NCBI RefSeq assembly: GCF_004379255.2
Contig: NC_056053.1
Coordinates: forward strand, 22,254,188 to 22,318,187
DNA length: 64,000 nucleotides
Direction: 5' to 3'
DNA from: Salvia splendens
Lineage: Eukaryota > Streptophyta > Magnoliopsida > Lamiales > Lamiaceae
The position numbers were made by a program, and so were the translations under genes. The notes under the pieces were generated by a model. The model saw only the letters and a list, made by a program, of their open reading frames with translations, ran no database searches and was not told where the DNA came from. Numbering within the stretch: the stretch's first letter is position 1; each line of letters opens with the position of its first letter. This document shows, piece after piece, positions 33,932-44,294 of the stretch.

Positions 33932-35714
33932 GAACATTCATATCTGTGCTCTTGCCAATGAGTATGGATGTAGGCCCGGCCCCGCTTTTTCTACCTGCTC
34001 TTAGGCAAGAGCACAACACCCACATCCGCGTTCTTCCGCAAGAACGAGTAATAGGGTCCCACCATTCTATTATTCAATTTAAATAAAAACATTTCCAAAA
34101 AATTAAAATACATTAAAAATACCTGGAATAATATTATAAATTACAAAAAAATAAAAATTACATAATTAAATTCATAAAAATAAAAATTGCATAATTAAAA
34201 TACTAAAAAATAAAAATTACATACTTAAAATCCTAAAAAATAAAAATTACGTAATTTAAGCGTAAAAATGCCTCCGGGGAAGACTAGTCATCATCCGGCA
34301 ATACCCCAACGTTCTTTGGAGACCCCGTATCATCGCCACATGCTATCAAAATTGCTCGGGGGTCATATTTGACATATCGGTCAAATTGAGTTGGGTCAAA
34401 ACCCCCCACAACGAGTTGGTGGGGAGTTGAGGTGACACATAGGGAGCGGGAGCGGGAGCGGATGGAGTCGCGGCGCGACGGCGGTTGGCAGCCGCCTTCT
34501 TCCTTCCTTGCGGTCGGCGTTGGGAACCGCTCGGGCCGGCGTCGGGGCTACCCAAGTTAACTCCGGCAAGTTGGCTAGCCACGTCTTCGGAGCCGGCGTC
34601 GGATAGGGATACCGACCTTGACTGTTTGGAAGAGTCGCTAGAGGAGGATGTTACGCTTCCCCTATACTTGGATGCGACCGCATCTCCTGCCAAATGTTGA
34701 GGTACTTGAACGGCTTGCAGTTCATGGATTGGTAGGTCGACAAGGCGGAACTGATGATGTCGACCTCGCTCCGGCCGCTCCCCGCCGACCGCTTTTTCTG
34801 GAGGTAATACCCCTGGAACTTTTGAATTTCTTCGTTGGCTCTGTATATGGCGTTGCGCACCATACTCTCGTTGCGCTCGATTGTTCCAGCCGACCGGTTT
34901 TCATTGTACCGGCGACAGATGCGCTACTAATAATGATCACCGGATTGGTTCGTGCCAACCTCCGGATCTTCGGAGATTGACAAGAACACTTTGAACAATT
35001 GCTCCATCTCCGCCGGAGTGTGCGGACACTGCGAGTAGGAGGAGTCGGAGTTTGGGAGGGGCCGCTCAACCTCGCTCTAGGCTCAGGTGTCCACCTGTAT
35101 TGTCCTTCGGGGGCATCTTGGTCGTTGATCGGGTAAGGCCGGTAGCCACCCGAAACTTCCGAACCTTGGGTTTGAGGAGGGGACGAATATTCCGTTTTCG
35201 GACTAGGAAACGGTTGTGAACCGAACCAATCGGGGTTCCAACCGTGGGAGCCGGGGGGTGATCGCCGTGGCCAGACATTGTTTTGTTGTAAGAGTAAGAG
35301 TGAAAGAAAGATTGAGAATTGAGAATGGAAATGAGAGAATTTAGATGAGAATTGTGCAGTGTGGTGTAAATTTTTGGTGTGGAAGTGGGGGTATTTATAG
35401 ATGAAAATGTGTATTTTTGGGGGAAAAAATCGAAAATAAATTAAAAGTGGGTAGAAAACGGATATAATTTTTTTGGAAGTGGGAATTTTTTTTTTATTTT
35501 TAATATGATTTTTTAATTAAAATCCAATTTTTTTTTAAAAAAAAATTAAATTGCCAACGGTTATGTCGTTGGCCAATAAGAAGCTGTCACGTCGCCTGCT
35601 CGCTGGCACAGACGTGCTCGATGCATTGAGCAGCGCCGTGCCAGCGGCGGACAGCTCATCTGCGTCGCTGGCACGGACGGACGGACGAGCTTGTGCTCGC
35701 AGATGTGAATGCTC
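33932..35714 (-). mobile_element. PIF/Harbinger non-autonomous element, 1783 bp
   Basis: Ends are GAACATTCATATCTGTGCTC (left) and, read on the minus strand, GAGCATTCACATCTGCGAGC (right). Both are flanked by TAA, the 3-bp target duplication of PIF/Harbinger. It contains a degraded minus-strand gene for the Harbinger accessory protein but no transposase. The GC-rich right end (35550-35714) closely matches the start of another Harbinger derivative at 42427, so the two belong to one family. Confidence 0.8.
34346..35278 (-). pseudogene. Harbinger ORF1-type (Myb/trihelix-like) accessory protein gene, broken
   Basis: The reading starts MSGHGDHPPAPTVGTP at 35278 and shifts frame. It continues as TPAEMEQLFKVFLSISEDPE then GTNQSGDHY, followed by two adjacent stop codons where homologues have two tryptophans. 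It resumes with MVRNAIYRANEEIQKFQGYY, SGRSEVDIISSALSTYQSMN and a Ser-rich tail ending at 34346. Proteins of this form are the DNA-binding partner of the PIF/Harbinger transposase and are often misnamed 'glutathione S-transferase T3-like' in plant annotations. At least one frameshift and the double stop make it non-functional. Confidence 0.72.
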
Positions 35715-35877
35715 TAATGCTTGGGAGTTTAAAGGTCGATGAAGCATCATCGTCCCTATTAATAAGGTTGTAACAGCCTCTCTTTCTTTTTCTGGTTTTA
35801 ATGCAAACAAAGAAAAACACCACAGAAAGAGACAACAATTACGTTTCACCACTCCCATCTCCACCACCACCACCACC

Positions 35878-35949
35878 ATGGCCACCACAACCTCCTCCGT
35901 CGTGAACGGTGTGAAGAGAATAATCGTGACCGAATCGGGAGGTGAGTGA
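35878..35949 (+). promoter_or_regulatory. Upstream ORF in the ARO leader
   Basis: ATG at 35878 opens a 23-codon frame (MATTTSSVVNGVKRIIVTES then GGE) that stops at 35947-35949, two bases before the main ATG at 35952. Its start context (ACCATGG) is strong. Translation of it would force the main protein to depend on reinitiation or leaky scanning. Whether it lies in the mature leader is unproven. Confidence 0.5.
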
Positions 35950-35951
35950 TC

Positions 35952-38045
35952 ATGGCGGACATAGTGAAGCAGATCCTCACGAAGCCGATCCAATACGCAG
36001 ATGAGGTGATCAAGCTCGCGGATCAGGCCAATTTCATGAAAAGCGACTGCAGCGAGATCAAGGTGAGCATCCACGGATCCTATAAATTTTCAGATATATG
36101 TGGTATAAAATTATACCAAATGCGCCTTCTCAAATATAGAATTTTTTTTTCTTTATATAATGAAATCCTAGCTACGTCCTTGAAGGTGAGAACGGAGAAG
36201 CTTGCGGTCCTCCTCCGCCAGGCTGCCCGCGCGAGTGGTGACCTCTACGAGCGCCCCACGCGTCGCATCATCGAGGACACGGAGCAGGTCCTCGACAAGG
36301 CCCTCGCCCTCGTCTTCAAGTGCCGCTCCAACGGCCTCCGCCGCATCTTCGTCATTGCCCCCGCCGCTGCCTTCAAGAAGGTCCACCAGCAGCTCGACAA
36401 CTCCATCGGCGACGTCTCCTGGCTCCTCCGCGTCTCCGCCCCTGCAGACGACCGCGACGACGAGTACCTCGGCCTCCCCCCCATCGCCGCCAACGAGCCC
36501 ATTTTATGCCTCATTTGGGAGCAGATCGCCATCCTCTGCTCCGGCAGTTTGGATGACCGCGCCGACGCCGCTGCTTCTCTAGTATCCCTCGCCCGCGACA
36601 ACGACCGCTACGGCAGCCTCATTATTGAGGAGGGCGGCGTGGTGCCGCTGCTGAAGCTGCTCAAGGAAGGCCGGATGGAAGGGCAGGAACACGCGGCCCG
36701 GGCTATCGGGTTGCTCGGGAGGGATCCGGAGAGCGTGGAGATCATCGTCAACGCCGGCGTGTGTCAAGTGGTGGCGAAGATTTTAAAAGAAGGCCACATG
36801 AAGGTGCAGATTGTGGTGGCGTGGGCGCTGTCGGAGCTCGCCGCGAACCACCGGAAATGTCAGGATCCTTTCGCTCAGCACAACGTCATCCGCCTCCTCG
36901 TCAGCCACCTCGCCTTCGAAACCATCCCCGAGCACAGCAAATACGCCATCGCCACCAACAAACAATCGATCCACTCGCTTGTAATGGCGAATTCAAACCC
37001 TAACCCTAAAAGCAACGACACAGAGGAAAAGCATCACGGCGTCGCCGATCACCCCAAGGCCAATCAAATGCCTAGCCAAATGCACAATATCGTCACCAAC
37101 ACCTTGGCTATGAAATCCACAATGTTGCCGGTGCCGCACAACTCCGCCGCATCTCCATCTCCGATCAGCCACTCCGACATCGGCGAAAAAAGCGGAAAAT
37201 CAAATAAACAGCAGAGTCACCAGTTCATCAAACAAAACAAAGGCCATGGATTACCAGGATCCAGCATCAAACGGAGAGAATTCGAAGATCCGGCTACAAA
37301 AGCAGAGATGAAAGCGATGGCAGCCAGAGCCCTACGCTACCTCTGCGCAGGAAACGTATCCGTATGCAAAAGCATAACAGAGTCACGCGCTCTGCTCTGC
37401 CTCGCCGTACTACTAGAAAAGGGGGAAATCGAAGTGAAATACAATTCCGCCATGGCGTTGATGGAAATCACCGCCGTGGCCGAGCAGGACTCAGATCTGA
37501 GACGATCGGCGTTCAAACCAACCGCTCCGGTGGCGAGAGCGGTGGTGGATCAGTTCCTCCGAATCGTCGAAAAGGCAGATTGCGAGCTCCTGATCCCTAG
37601 CATAATGTCAATTGGAAACCTAGCGAGAACGTTCAGAGCAACGGAGACGAGATTCATACCGGCATTGGTGAATCTGCTAGACGACAGGGAGCCGGAGGTG
37701 ATCTGCGAGGCGGCGGCGGTGCTGAACAAGTTCGTGTGCTCGGAGAATTTCCTACACGAGACGCACAGCAAGGCGATCATCAATAGCGGAGGGCACAGGC
37801 ATGTGATCCCGCTGATCTACTTCGGGGAGCAGATGGTGCAGATTCCGTCGTTCATACTGTTGTGCTATCTAGCGATGCACGTGCCGGATAGCGAGACGCT
37901 GGCGCAGGAAGACGTGTTGATAGCGCTGGAGTGGTCGACGAAGCAGCAGCATCTGATGCAGGATGAAGGCATTGTTACGCTCGTTTATGAAGCCAAGAAG
38001 AGATTCGAGCTCTATCAATCTAGAGTCTCCAAACAGTACCACTGA
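35952..38045 (+). CDS. ARO: ARMADILLO REPEAT ONLY (ARO) family protein
   Basis: Two exons, 35952-36062 and 36186-38045, joined in phase, give about 656 residues, the normal ARO length. The N-terminus MADIVKQILTKPIQYADEVI and EKLAVLLRQAARASGDLYER, then SIGDVSWLLRVSAPADDRDD, EYLGLPPIAANEPILCLIWE, and Armadillo repeats beginning near residue 200 (LDDRADAAASLVSLARDNDR; ENAARAIGLLG-type repeats) are diagnostic. A low-complexity linker at about residues 315-415 separates the repeat blocks. In Arabidopsis ARO proteins act at the plasma membrane in tip growth and bind ROP regulators; which paralogue this is cannot be told. The 123-bp intron is a multiple of three without stops, so its retention would add 41 residues. 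The exons are strikingly GC-rich. Confidence 0.92.
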   Translation: MADIVKQILTKPIQYADEVIKLADQANFMKSDCSEIKVSIHGSYKFSDICGIKLYQMRLLKYRIFFSLYNEILATSLKVRTEKLAVLLRQAARASGDLYERPTRRIIEDTEQVLDKALALVFKCRSNGLRRIFVIAPAAAFKKVHQQLDNSIGDVSWLLRVSAPADDRDDEYLGLPPIAANEPILCLIWEQIAILCSGSLDDRADAAASLVSLARDNDRYGSLIIEEGGVVPLLKLLKEGRMEGQEHAARAIGLLGRDPESVEIIVNAGVCQVVAKILKEGHMKVQIVVAWALSELAANHRKCQDPFAQHNVIRLLVSHLAFETIPEHSKYAIATNKQSIHSLVMANSNPNPKSNDTEEKHHGVADHPKANQMPSQMHNIVTNTLAMKSTMLPVPHNSAASPSPISHSDIGEKSGKSNKQQSHQFIKQNKGHGLPGSSIKRREFEDPATKAEMKAMAARALRYLCAGNVSVCKSITESRALLCLAVLLEKGEIEVKYNSAMALMEITAVAEQDSDLRRSAFKPTAPVARAVVDQFLRIVEKADCELLIPSIMSIGNLARTFRATETRFIPALVNLLDDREPEVICEAAAVLNKFVCSENFLHETHSKAIINSGGHRHVIPLIYFGEQMVQIPSFILLCYLAMHVPDSETLAQEDVLIALEWSTKQQHLMQDEGIVTLVYEAKKRFELYQSRVSKQYH

Positions 38046-38871
38046 ATTTATGTATATAACTCCATGTTTCGATTCGATGGATCAGATAAGATTAATCTAA
38101 TGGTGTATTGTTAACTTATATGGACTTAGTCTAAAACTTAATCTCGATTTAATGTCACCTGTGATTTATCTCCCGATAACTTCCCACAAATTCAATCTCG
38201 TATGATCTTGAATTAATTTAATCTCGAGTAATCGATCCGCTCCGGAATCAAAATGTACGGTTTGTAATAGTATTAATCTAACTTCTTCATATGATTGGTG
38301 ACTTCTTTTTAAATGTCCTATGTTGCGGTTATTACGTTAATATTGCCAACCATTTTATCATTGAACAGTGTGTGTGATCCAAAATAAATGCTCGATTTTT
38401 TTTAATTTAATACAAATGTTTAATATTTGCTATTATATTTTATATTATAAAATAATTCAATCAAACATTCATATAAGTTGATTAGAATGAAAGTCCAAGA
38501 AAAAGTTATCCAACTAGAGGCCCAATACATATGTGCTATAGTGAAAAAAAAAATGTTGTTTTGGGTTTACAAGACTAAAACCTATTCCCTCCTCCCATTT
38601 GGAACATTTCTAATTCGATACGAGGTGTTCTTGTTTTCCATTGAGGGCAACCTTTTTTGTACATATGAATAATAAATTGACCTTTACTTTCATATTAAGC
38701 TGTACAGAGTTAAAGTGTGTTTGGATATGGGAATTGAATCTGATCACCAATTCTTGATCCATTTTCCTTTGTGGATAATGTTGTATGCTGAAAATATTGA
38801 TCTGGGAGATAAGTTTGATGCTCAAAGATTTGGTATGAGAACTTTTATCTTGATGAGGATCGATGAAAAAA
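38046..38871. other. 3' flank of ARO, no gene recognised
   Basis: AT-rich. A short phrase near 38508-38545 (ATCCAACTAGAGGCCCA) recurs at about 56028, part of the scattered homology between the 38.5-39.5 kb and 55-56 kb regions. Confidence 0.5.
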
Positions 38872-38960
38872 TTTTTTGGACCATTTCTCGATTTATGAGT
38901 GTCATCCTTGCGCAGGGGCCATGCTAATCTTTTTTGTATCGTTCCAATTTTATCGGATGT
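38872..38960 (-). pseudogene. Truncated U6 snRNA gene
   Basis: On the minus strand ACATCCGATAAAATTGGAAC, then GATTAGCATGGCCCCTGCGC and AAGGATGACA, ending AAATCGAGAAATGGTCC and a T run, match plant U6 over about 88 nt. The 5' stem-loop (GTCCCTTCGGGG) is missing. The invariant ACAGAGA box reads ACAAAAA, and CACGCATAAA reads CACTCATAAA. It therefore cannot serve in splicing. An upstream sequence element lies just before it, but the TATA box is gone. Confidence 0.88.
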
Positions 38961-38963
38961 ATA

Positions 38964-39505
38964 TTTCATTACAGGGTCGATGTGGGACAGTTGAGCTTGT
39001 TCTAATTAGCCTTTTCTTACTATCAACCGTTCGTTTCCAATCTTTTCTTCAATATCCTATTAATATGCCAATAACACAACTAAAATGTCTTTTTTTCGTG
39101 TAGGAACTATCTTCGTGATTTCAACTTTTAAAAGATACAAATACATATCCATTAGTATATTTTGCAACCTATATATTTTTCTGAAAAAGTATACTTTCTT
39201 TTAAAATCTAATAATGCAAGTAAAATAGAAACAAATACTGACAAATAATCAAAACCAACATAATTTCGACAATTGAAACATTAAATCACATAGAAGTTAA
39301 AAGTATTCAGATTCTCAATAGTTTATGTAACAATTAAAGAAAGATTAAAAAATTACAAAAAGGAACTTGAAAGTTTTTAGTTTGTAGGCTATACATGAAC
39401 CTATGTTAATTTAGTCTATTTACAATTGACAGTTAGATTGCCCTTATTATTTATGCAACACGATTAACGTGTGTTTAATAATCACAAATGACAGGTTAAT
39501 TGCTT
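38964..39505. repeat. Diverged segmental duplication, copy 1 (U6 upstream region)
   Basis: From CATTACAGGGTCGATGTGGG onward, about 500 bp can be aligned with 54999-55490, including TTCAATATCCTA, TGCCAATAACACAACTAA, TTCAACTTTTAAAAGATACA and TAGTTTGTAGGCTATACATG. The homology starts exactly where the U6 remnant ends. Confidence 0.85.
38978..38988 (-). promoter_or_regulatory. Plant snRNA upstream sequence element (USE)
   Basis: GTCCCACATCG on the minus strand matches the plant USE consensus RTCCCACATCG. Only about 18 bp separate it from the U6 remnant, too short for the normal Pol III spacing, so the TATA box and the U6 5' end have been deleted. Confidence 0.8.
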
Positions 39506-39779
39506 TTGCTGCTGATTTTGATCACTTAGAATTAAGAAGCTGCTGCGAAGCTTCCTTAGCAGTTCTGTTATGATCAAATTCCAATATTTGACTTTATAAC
39601 ACAACCGTGATCCTAACGAAATTTTGCATTTCTAATCATTTAATGATTTTGCCAAATTTTGTTGCAGGAAATTAGGCGGATATTCCTAGGATGCAATCTC
39701 TAGCTAAATTATAAAAAAAAAATTAAACTTGAAAAGTGTATATTCTTGTGGGACTGATTGAGTAGCTAAATTAATTGTT

Positions 39780-40027
39780 CTCACTCCGTCCATAAATATG
39801 AGTCTTATTTCTTTCCAACGCAAATTTGAAGAAATGTTAAGAAAAGAATAAAGTTAGTGGAATATGGATCTCACATGTATATATTAATTTTAAATGATAC
39901 TATGTAAGTGGAATGAGTTAGTGAAATATGAGACCTCTATACCATTTATGGTAATAATAAAGCGGGACTTCTAATTACGGACATAATACAATGGAAAAAC
40001 GGAACTCCTATTTGTGGTCAGATGGAG
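39780..40027. mobile_element. Degenerate Stowaway-like MITE
   Basis: Left end CTCACTCCGTCCATAAATATG; right end on the minus strand CTCCATCTGACCACAAATAG, followed by TA. The interior resembles the other MITEs of this window (ACTAACTCATTCCAC motifs). Confidence 0.6.
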
Positions 40028-40161
40028 TATATTATAACAACTTTGCTTTTTGTTTTGGGAGTTTATTATTTTTAGCATATTTATATTACTTTTAAATTAT
40101 GTATTTCCTCTATCCTATTTAATATGTTCAACTATTTTTTATAGTTTATCTCACTCAAAAT

Positions 40162-42424
40162 TGTAACACCCCCCACCCGAACGTCCGTCGGTCGAGTAGG
40201 TGATGTCACAATTCTGGTACCATAATGTATGGCAAATTAAAATTATCATTTTCTGAACCATTCAAAAATAAATCTTTAAATCAATAATTAATATTTACAA
40301 TTATAGCGGAAGTAGCTTAGTATAATGTTTAGTGCTAACATGCCACAACTAACCATTCGAAAGATCTATCGGTAACAGAGCTCAATGACCCGCTAAGGAT
40401 GCAGCGCTGGAGCAGACATGAAAGAAACATCAACCGGTACTTCCAATGTCAACTAACCTGTAGCACACTCAACACTTTAGCCAAAATTCTCTACAAGCAA
40501 AATAGTCATGCAACTTAAAATTCCCATTATATTTCATTTACCAATTATTACCTCATCTATCATAATATTATCGTCTCATTAATTTTTAACATATATTGGG
40601 CTAATTTGTAACATATATTGAGCAACACTTCCCCTATAACCAACACATGCCCAGAAACCTACAATAAGCAATATCAATTCCAGAACTTATCAACAATCAT
40701 CATTTCTTGATCTCATGGTATTTACCTGGTTCACAATCACATACCGCTTCATAGCTAATAGGATATCAATCCACCATTTTCACATAACCAAACATATATA
40801 GCCATATATTTCGAATTACTTTTATCTCATTGGCAATTTACTTATTCAGTAACTGAGCATATCAACATACACGTACTAACAGTCAAATCTTCATCCACAG
40901 CATCAAATCTCCATACTACACCCACATAAAGTGTATGGTAATACAAATTCTTCACTCATGTCATAACTATTCTCTGCGAGTTCTAGGGTTTTCAATATTT
41001 ATATCGTAACAGAATCCAGTTTCATGTATAAGATATTAACCTAACACATTATAACAAATATTTCTCATAAACTCATATATCGTCACGTAATTTTAATCAA
41101 CACATCCCAGAATTTCACGCATAACCCCCCCTTTTGTGCTTAGTGACAGACTAGGGTACGCGGGTCAGATCAGAAACATAATCTGATACAGACACGGTCA
41201 GGGTCCTCGAGAGGACGCCGCACAGACCACACATTAGGGTGCAGACAGATAATCTCGGGAACAGACCACCCATAAGGTGCATATCAGACAGATCAGATAG
41301 GGGCCCATCAAATAACAGACGATCCTCGCTTCGGTTATCCAGATGACGAGAGATCACAGATAATGCAGCGCTGCTGTCCTATGGCATGCCAATTGTACCC
41401 ACAGAATACACTCAAGCACGGGGCATAAACACAGTCAAATAGTATCATTCTCATTTTCATCTCAATACATATCCTCAACTATTTCCAACATAACACATCA
41501 ACAACTTATTTTCACACCATATATCATATCGAATTTATAGATTAAATTCCAACACTCTCAAAACCATCCCAGATTCCCACCAACACATGCAGATATATCA
41601 GACATAATCACATTTAGTCATATTTGTATACATATCATCATCATATATCATTTATCATATCCACCTTAATGCTCATTTCCACATCATCTACAGTCACAAT
41701 CATATTCTTCCCTTTTCACATCTCATTACCAAATCATTCAATAGTTCATCATATTCTCATATTTTACTTCATAAGTCTTTTTTACCACATAATTACTCAT
41801 AATTTACTAAGATATTAATAGGTCACATAACAATCATATTATAGCACATAAGAGAACTAGGCCATTTAAGTGCTGAGCATGATACCTGGATGTTTATTGC
41901 CAAACCTTTTCTTCTCGACTACTCTTGTTATTCCGATCCTTTTCTTCCCGTTAGGCTATCGCTAAGAAGTCTCTCTCTTTATTTACTAATCACACACAAT
42001 TCATATTAATCTCATGACCATTCATTTATTCTATAAACTATAAACTCTATTGTAACTTTATTTCATTATTTAGTGTTATTTCCATGTTTAATCCACTCAC
42101 CTAAACACTAGGTTTATTCATTAGTCACTATTATATTCAATCCTTAACCAAGAATCCTTCTGACTTTAGTGTTCTAATTAATATTACAAGCCAAACCAAA
42201 TAACCATCATAAATTCTAATAAAATCACTTTGACTTATTTTCCAATCTAGTATCAATTTCCAACATTATATTCATCAAATAAAATCCATAGCAGTAACCA
42301 CCAACCACCTTTCATAATTCGGCCATCTCTAATTTATAGAGTTAGGATGGTTTAACTTCTAAAATAATAACTAAATCATGCTTATTAACATCTTATGATC
42401 ACCTATTGATCAATAAACCAAAGA
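40162..42424. other. LTR-like segment, possibly a chromovirus solo LTR
   Basis: The stretch begins TGTAACACCCCCCACCCGAA, a start typical of Tekay/Del-type gypsy LTRs. It continues as low-coding, moderately AT-rich DNA with a distinctive GC-richer block at 41136-41420. No matching right end or target duplication was found, so extent and identity are uncertain. Confidence 0.3.
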
Positions 42425-42426
42425 TT

Positions 42427-43018
42427 AGAGCATCCACAACGGTGGACGGCGGCCCCGCGTCCGTCCGTGCCAGCGGCGAGGACGCATACCGCCGCCGCTG
42501 CGCTCGCGCCGTGCCAGCGAGCAGGCGACGTGGCGGCTTACGATTGGGCAACGGCATTGCCGTTGCCTTTGAATTATTTTTTTTAATTTTAAAATTCGAT
42601 TTTTAATTATATAAAATGATAAAAAATAAAAAAAATATTTTCCAAATCCCAAAATATGCCCATTTTTTTCCTGTTTTTTCTGAATTTTTTTGAATTTTTT
42701 AAAATTTTTTTGCCCCCAAAATCATCTATAAATACACACATTCATCATCCATTTATCACATCAAATCATCTCTCATTCATCTCTCATTCATAATTCTCAT
42801 ACAAACTATCAACACATTCATCCCTCACTCAAAACCTCAAATGGATTTCACCCATATTATGGCGGAAGCGGAGCGCGAAGAACAAGAATACTACGAACAA
42901 CATCGTGTCGCTTACGAAGCATACGTCGCGGCGAATACCCCCGCTCCTCCTCCTCAACGAACCAGATCAAATCGCTCGCGCCGTGCCAGCGAGCAGGCGA
43001 CGTGGCGGCTTACAATAT
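42427..43018 (+). mobile_element. Truncated PIF/Harbinger element with transposase N-terminus
   Basis: Starts GAGCATCCACAACGGTGGAC after TTA. A GC-rich terminal region follows, then a TATA-like CTATAAATACACAC at 42727 and an ATG at 42841 reading MDFTHIMAEAEREEQEYYEQ then HRVAYEAYVAANTPAPPP, the usual N-terminus of plant Harbinger transposases. After about 45 codons the coding sequence is cut, and a 38-bp block from the element's own left end (CTCGCGCCGTGCCAGCGAGC...) is repeated in direct orientation at 42975-43013. The right terminus is not recognisable. A severe internal-deletion derivative. Confidence 0.65.
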
Positions 43019-43065
43019 GTATATTGTTAACAAAATATACACATTTCCTCAGTTCATGAAATATT

Positions 43066-43280
43066 GTTCATTTTGGTCCGTCTTTGTTGCCCACTTAATT
43101 TGTGTTTTTTTTTCTATTTTTATGGAGTCCACTTTCAACTAAATCATACACTCACATTCTATCGTAAAACTAATATATAAATGTGAGATCCATATTCCAT
43201 TAACTTTTTTTCACTCACTTTTCTTCACATCTCTTAAAATCCGCGCTAGGATGTGGACAACGTTTCACGAACGGAGGGAG
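43066..43280. mobile_element. Stowaway-like MITE
   Basis: Right end reads CTCCCTCCGTTCGTGAAACG on the minus strand and is followed by TA; the left end (TTTTGGTCCGTCTTTGTTGC) is diverged, so the exact start is uncertain. Interior motifs match the other MITEs. Confidence 0.6.
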
Positions 43281-44294
43281 TATATATATAAAAAACACTT
43301 CATTCATCCTAAAAAAGAATAGTTTTACTATTTTGGGCCATCGCCAAAATTAGAGTATAAATATGAAAGTTTTTATATTACTATGACTAATAATGTGGAT
43401 TGTAATAATGTAGATTTCACAATCCACTAATACTATTTATACTATTTCTACTGTCTTTTTCCCCTCTCTTACTTTTTTTTTCATCTCCCTTATTTTACTG
43501 ATTGCATTTCAAAACTCTTGTCATTTATAAGTTTATCTATTTTTATAGAACAAAAGAAATATATAATAATAATTATTATAAAAATGCATACATATATTTT
43601 ACATAAAACTAATCCAACACAAATTTAACTATTTTGAGAAACCCTTTTCAATTTTCAATAGCCATTTGAATAAAAAACGGTAGTATCAGTTTATGATACA
43701 ATTTTTACAATTGTTACTACTGGATGGATGATAACTTTAAATTTAGTGGCACTTTTAAAATTATTTAAATCTAAAAACATGGCACAACCACATATTTAAT
43801 GAATAAGTAGGCAATTGACATGTTCAACTCTATTATTATTATTATATTAATTTAAGTTTAACCGTTTATCTTCTCATTCTTCCCAATTCTACAGAGCGGC
43901 CATTGATGAAATGTAGGTAGTTTTCTCTGTAAATTTAATTTTCAGCCCCTCCTTTCCTCTAAATCTCCAACTATTAGACTTCGAAGACATCAATTTGATG
44001 AGGGTTGTAGATACTTTTGAAAAAAAATTAAAATTTTTACAATAAAAATATATTAAAAAGAAAAGTTTGGGAAGGGCTTAAGCACCTTCCCTCTTGAACG
44101 TGTGTCCGCCAGTGACTGGTAGTCACGGCACCTAATGAGTGATTACACAAAGTTAAGCAGACAATAATGCTTGGGACCCACACGACACGCTTTTGTATAT
44201 GTATCCGTCCGTGCTTGAGAAAATCAACTCATTCTGAATTTAGAAAAAAAGTGTGATTTTTACCCAGGGGTCAAGGCTAGTTAAATCAAATCCC
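43281..44294. other. Upstream region of the CBP60 gene
   Basis: AT-rich, no gene. A phrase near 44150 (AAAGTTAAGCAG...TGCTTGGGA) faintly recalls 5S rRNA but is too interrupted to call. Confidence 0.45.

Noticed and set aside
35941..36185. Alternative donor GAG|GTGAGT in the ARO leader spliced to the acceptor at 36185
   Set aside because: It would remove the main ATG and put the upstream frame out of phase with the ARO frame. The donor at 36063 gives a family-consistent protein.
44120..44190. Second 5S rRNA-like domain upstream of the CBP60 gene
   Set aside because: Only short interrupted matches (AAGTTAAGCAG, TGCTTGGGA); no LTR ends or primer site.
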